DNA of 64,000 bases from Pelagihabitans sp963760375 (GTDB lineage: Bacteria; Bacteroidota; Bacteroidia; Flavobacteriales; Flavobacteriaceae), in assembly GCA_963760375.1 (NCBI GenBank), contig CAVXCS010000007.1, positions 744,001-808,000 of the forward strand, read 5' to 3'. The position numbers were made by a program, and so were the translations under genes. The first letter of the stretch is position 1. Every line of letters begins with the position of its first letter. Below are positions 62,468 through 64,000 of this stretch, one piece after another. The notes beneath the pieces were generated by a model. It saw only the letters and a list, made by a program, of their open reading frames with translations. It had not been told where the DNA came from and did no database searches.

Positions 62468-63144
62468 AGTACATGGCCCTATTTCTTATTGGAATGCTGT
62501 TGCTGGGCTGTAAAAAAAGTGATGCGCCCCAAGCACCCGGAAAGGCCGTATTGATCTCGCCCGCCAAAAACACGGAGTGTTCACCGGTGCAGAGCTCGGC
62601 AGCCAACACCAATGTGGTGCAATTCTCTTGGCAGGCGGCGGTCAATGCCGAAATTTATGAATTGCGGGTGACGAATTTGATTACGGGAACGGTACAGACC
62701 AAAAGTACGCGTTCGTTGTCGGAAACGCTTCCCTTGGCCAAAAGCTCCCCATTTTCTTGGGCGGTCATTTCTAAAAACAGCAATACGCCCGATACGACAG
62801 GAAGTGAAACCTGGTTTTTTTATAATCCGGGAACACAAAGTGCGCATGTCCCCTTCCCGGCCGAAATTTTGGGACCACTATATGGCGCCCAGGTGTTCAA
62901 GGATATCAGTAATGAAATTGCCCTCAAATGGGCAGGATCGGACCTCGATGGCGATATCGAGTCCTATGAAATCTATTTTTCGGTGGAAACCCCTCCGGAA
63001 ACTTTGATCGTCACCCTTCCCGTCGGCAATGGGTTAAAAAAGGTGACCGTTTCCGAAAATACCGTTTACTACTGGAAAGTAATCACCATAGACGGGCAAG
63101 GCAACATTTCGGATTCCGGCATATTCAATTTTAAGGTGCTCTAG
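62464..63144 (+). CDS. small lipoprotein with two fibronectin-III-like segments
   Basis: A 226-residue lipoprotein (signal ending LLLGC, cysteine 16). Two beta-rich modules follow, about 25-120 (VVQFSWQAAVNAEIYELRV) and 130-226 (EIALKWAGSDLDGDIESYEIYFSV...TVYYWKVITIDGQGN), both of the fibronectin type III or Ig kind. It carries no catalytic motif. It overlaps the protease gene by four bases, so its amount is tied to that of the protease; a surface anchor, inhibitor or chaperone for the protease is possible. Confidence 0.82.
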   Translation: MKYMALFLIGMLLLGCKKSDAPQAPGKAVLISPAKNTECSPVQSSAANTNVVQFSWQAAVNAEIYELRVTNLITGTVQTKSTRSLSETLPLAKSSPFSWAVISKNSNTPDTTGSETWFFYNPGTQSAHVPFPAEILGPLYGAQVFKDISNEIALKWAGSDLDGDIESYEIYFSVETPPETLIVTLPVGNGLKKVTVSENTVYYWKVITIDGQGNISDSGIFNFKVL

Positions 63145-63146
63145 GG

Positions 63147-63776
63147 CTAGGTGCCGTTAAATTGGTTCATGGTTATGGCAACGCCCGACAAAACGAACGA
63201 ACGGATAAGGGCTTCCGTCTGTTGCAATCTTTCCTTGAGAAGGGCCCGCTCCTCCTCGTTCCACTCGCCCAAAACATAATCTACCTGCCTGCCTTTCCCA
63301 AATTCCGAACCGACACCGATGCGCAGTCTGTTATAGTTGACGGTACCCAAGGTGTCCTGTATATCCTTTAGTCCGTTATGGCCTCCGTCGCTACCTTTTG
63401 TTTTTAGACGCAAGGTCCCGAAAGGCAGATTGATATCGTCGGTGATGACCAGCACATTTTCCAAGGGTATTTTTTCCTTGTCCATCCAAAATTTCAAGGC
63501 CTTCCCGCTTCTGTTCATGTAAGTGGAAGGCTTCAGGCAGATGACCGTTCTGCCTTTGATCTTAAATTGGCCCACATCGCCCAATTTCGCCGTTTCAAAA
63601 ATGAATTCCCCGGTGGCCGATAAGGCATCAAGTGCTTTGAAACCAACGTTATGCCTGGTTTCGGCATATTCGTCCCCTATGTTGCCCAATCCTACTATTA
63701 AAAATTTCTTCATATGATGCGGTGCGGTATCTTGGGAATTGGCCCTGCCCCACAAAGACTTGAGCCATTGTATCAT
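63147..63776 (-). CDS. pth: peptidyl-tRNA hydrolase
   Basis: A 209-residue Pth that releases tRNA from dropped-off peptidyl-tRNA. The core starts FLIVGLGNIGDEYAETRHNVGF with the catalytic histidine, then TYMNRSGKAL, VITDDINLPFGTLRLKTKGSDGGHNGLKDI and the C-terminal LRIGVGSE. A first ATG at 63776 adds a 21-residue tail MIQWLKSLWGRANSQDTAPH; the ATG at 63713 begins directly at the conserved MKKFLIVGLGN. The long start is kept because similar extensions occur in flavobacteria. rplY lies upstream, as usual in Bacteroidota. Confidence 0.95.
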   Translation of the reverse strand: MIQWLKSLWGRANSQDTAPHHMKKFLIVGLGNIGDEYAETRHNVGFKALDALSATGEFIFETAKLGDVGQFKIKGRTVICLKPSTYMNRSGKALKFWMDKEKIPLENVLVITDDINLPFGTLRLKTKGSDGGHNGLKDIQDTLGTVNYNRLRIGVGSEFGKGRQVDYVLGEWNEEERALLKERLQQTEALIRSFVLSGVAITMNQFNGT

Positions 63777-63810
63777 CTGGGAGCGTTTGTTTCAGGTTTT
63801 TGTAAAAATA

Positions 63811-63856
63811 CAAAAGCATCCCCAAATCCCGATATGATCCGGAAGGGATGCTTTTG
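63811..63856 (-). terminator. terminator hairpin between rplY and pth
   Basis: On the minus strand CAAAAGCATCCC pairs perfectly with GGGATGCTTTTG (12 bp, 22-base loop) and is followed by the T-rich TATTTTTA. It lies 48 bases after the rplY stop. Confidence 0.65.
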
Positions 63857-63861
63857 AATGT

Positions 63862-63884
63862 AATGCTTAAAGCGGTTAAGCATT
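63862..63884 (-). other. second stem-loop after rplY
   Basis: AATGCTTAA pairs with TTAAGCATT (9 bp, 5-base loop) 20 bases after the rplY stop, upstream of the stronger hairpin. There is no U tract, so it may protect the 3' end or act with the second hairpin. Confidence 0.5.
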
Positions 63885-63903
63885 TTATTTCCAGATGAAA
63901 GGT

Positions 63904-64000
63904 TTAGCTTTCGCTGGCCTCGGTGGCTTCATCAGCTGTTTCAGCTGCTGCAGTTTCACCTTCAGCTCCTTCTTCTTCCTCTGTATCCACTTCAACCACC
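63904..64000 (-). CDS. rplY: 50S ribosomal protein L25/Ctc, C-terminal tail only
   Basis: The window ends inside this gene, and only the last 31 residues are visible. They read VVEVDTEEEEGAEGETAAAE, then continue Ala/Glu-rich to the stop at 63904. An acidic, alanine-rich tail directly upstream of pth on the same strand is the usual feature of the long L25/Ctc form in Bacteroidota, which binds 5S rRNA. The identification rests on the tail and on gene order; the core domain is outside the window. Confidence 0.7.
   Translation of the reverse strand, partial: VVEVDTEEEEGAEGETAAAETADEATEASES

Noticed and set aside
1..64000. tRNA, rRNA, CRISPR array, transposase, integrase or attachment site
   Set aside because: Looked for on both strands and not found; gaps between genes are too short or lack the needed structures.

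Overview
The window looks like chromosome from a marine-type member of the Flavobacteriia (Bacteroidota). The grounds are a SusC/SusD pair, T9SS-type C-terminal sorting domains, the flavobacterial block serS / TPR / DUF4286 / rsmA / mgtE, repeated TAnnTTTG promoter boxes in place of a sigma70 -10, and few Shine-Dalgarno-like sites. Most genes are on the minus strand. No rRNA, tRNA, CRISPR array, insertion sequence or prophage was seen.

Layout. 1-2.8 kb: a truncated SRPBCC protein, an OsmC protein, a methyltransferase and a short SSB. 2.8-19.6 kb, the accessory heart: a minus-strand run of nucleoside hydrolase lipoprotein, Tat-exported flavin amine oxidase and a frameshifted cytochrome c, then SusC, SusD, two giant FG-GAP/ASPIC lipoproteins and a vanadium-haloperoxidase-type lipoprotein. 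19.7-22.7 kb: HDAC-like deacetylase and metG. 22.8-26 kb: DUF1800/DUF1501 secreted pair. 26-30.5 kb: YraN, an ACT-type protein, TlpA-like thioredoxin, serine hydrolase, TerB protein. 30.7-41.1 kb: mfd, a PLP enzyme, pdeM, a plus-strand ribokinase/sugar-transporter pair, an Lhr-type helicase, a second TerB protein. 41.2-46 kb: fbp, GNAT, aspartate kinase, OlsF-like acyltransferase. 46-47.8 kb: an ars cluster (arsR, DUF6428, arsN-like, arsC) without an efflux pump. 47.9-49.4 kb: a TM2 protein with an LEA-like repeat, VOC, DUF1801. 49.6-58.7 kb: housekeeping block (2-hydroxyacid dehydrogenase, cupin, mgtE, rsmA, GGCT, DUF4286, TPR, serS, VOC, ribF). 58.7-64 kb: T9SS-secreted reprolysin-type metalloprotease with a small lipoprotein, then pth and the tail of rplY.

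How the genes may work together. The most system-like segment is 2.8-15.9 kb. A TonB-dependent SusC/SusD importer is followed, after a terminator-like hairpin, by two paralogous lipoproteins, each predicted to carry two seven-repeat propellers around an ASPIC domain, and by a haloperoxidase-fold lipoprotein. All four non-SusC proteins carry lipoprotein signals, so an envelope-associated assembly that captures and oxidises or halogenates a ligand is a reasonable inference, but no substrate can be read from the sequence. Upstream, the nucleoside hydrolase, amine oxidase and cytochrome c form a separate envelope/periplasmic redox operon whose cytochrome appears broken by a frameshift.
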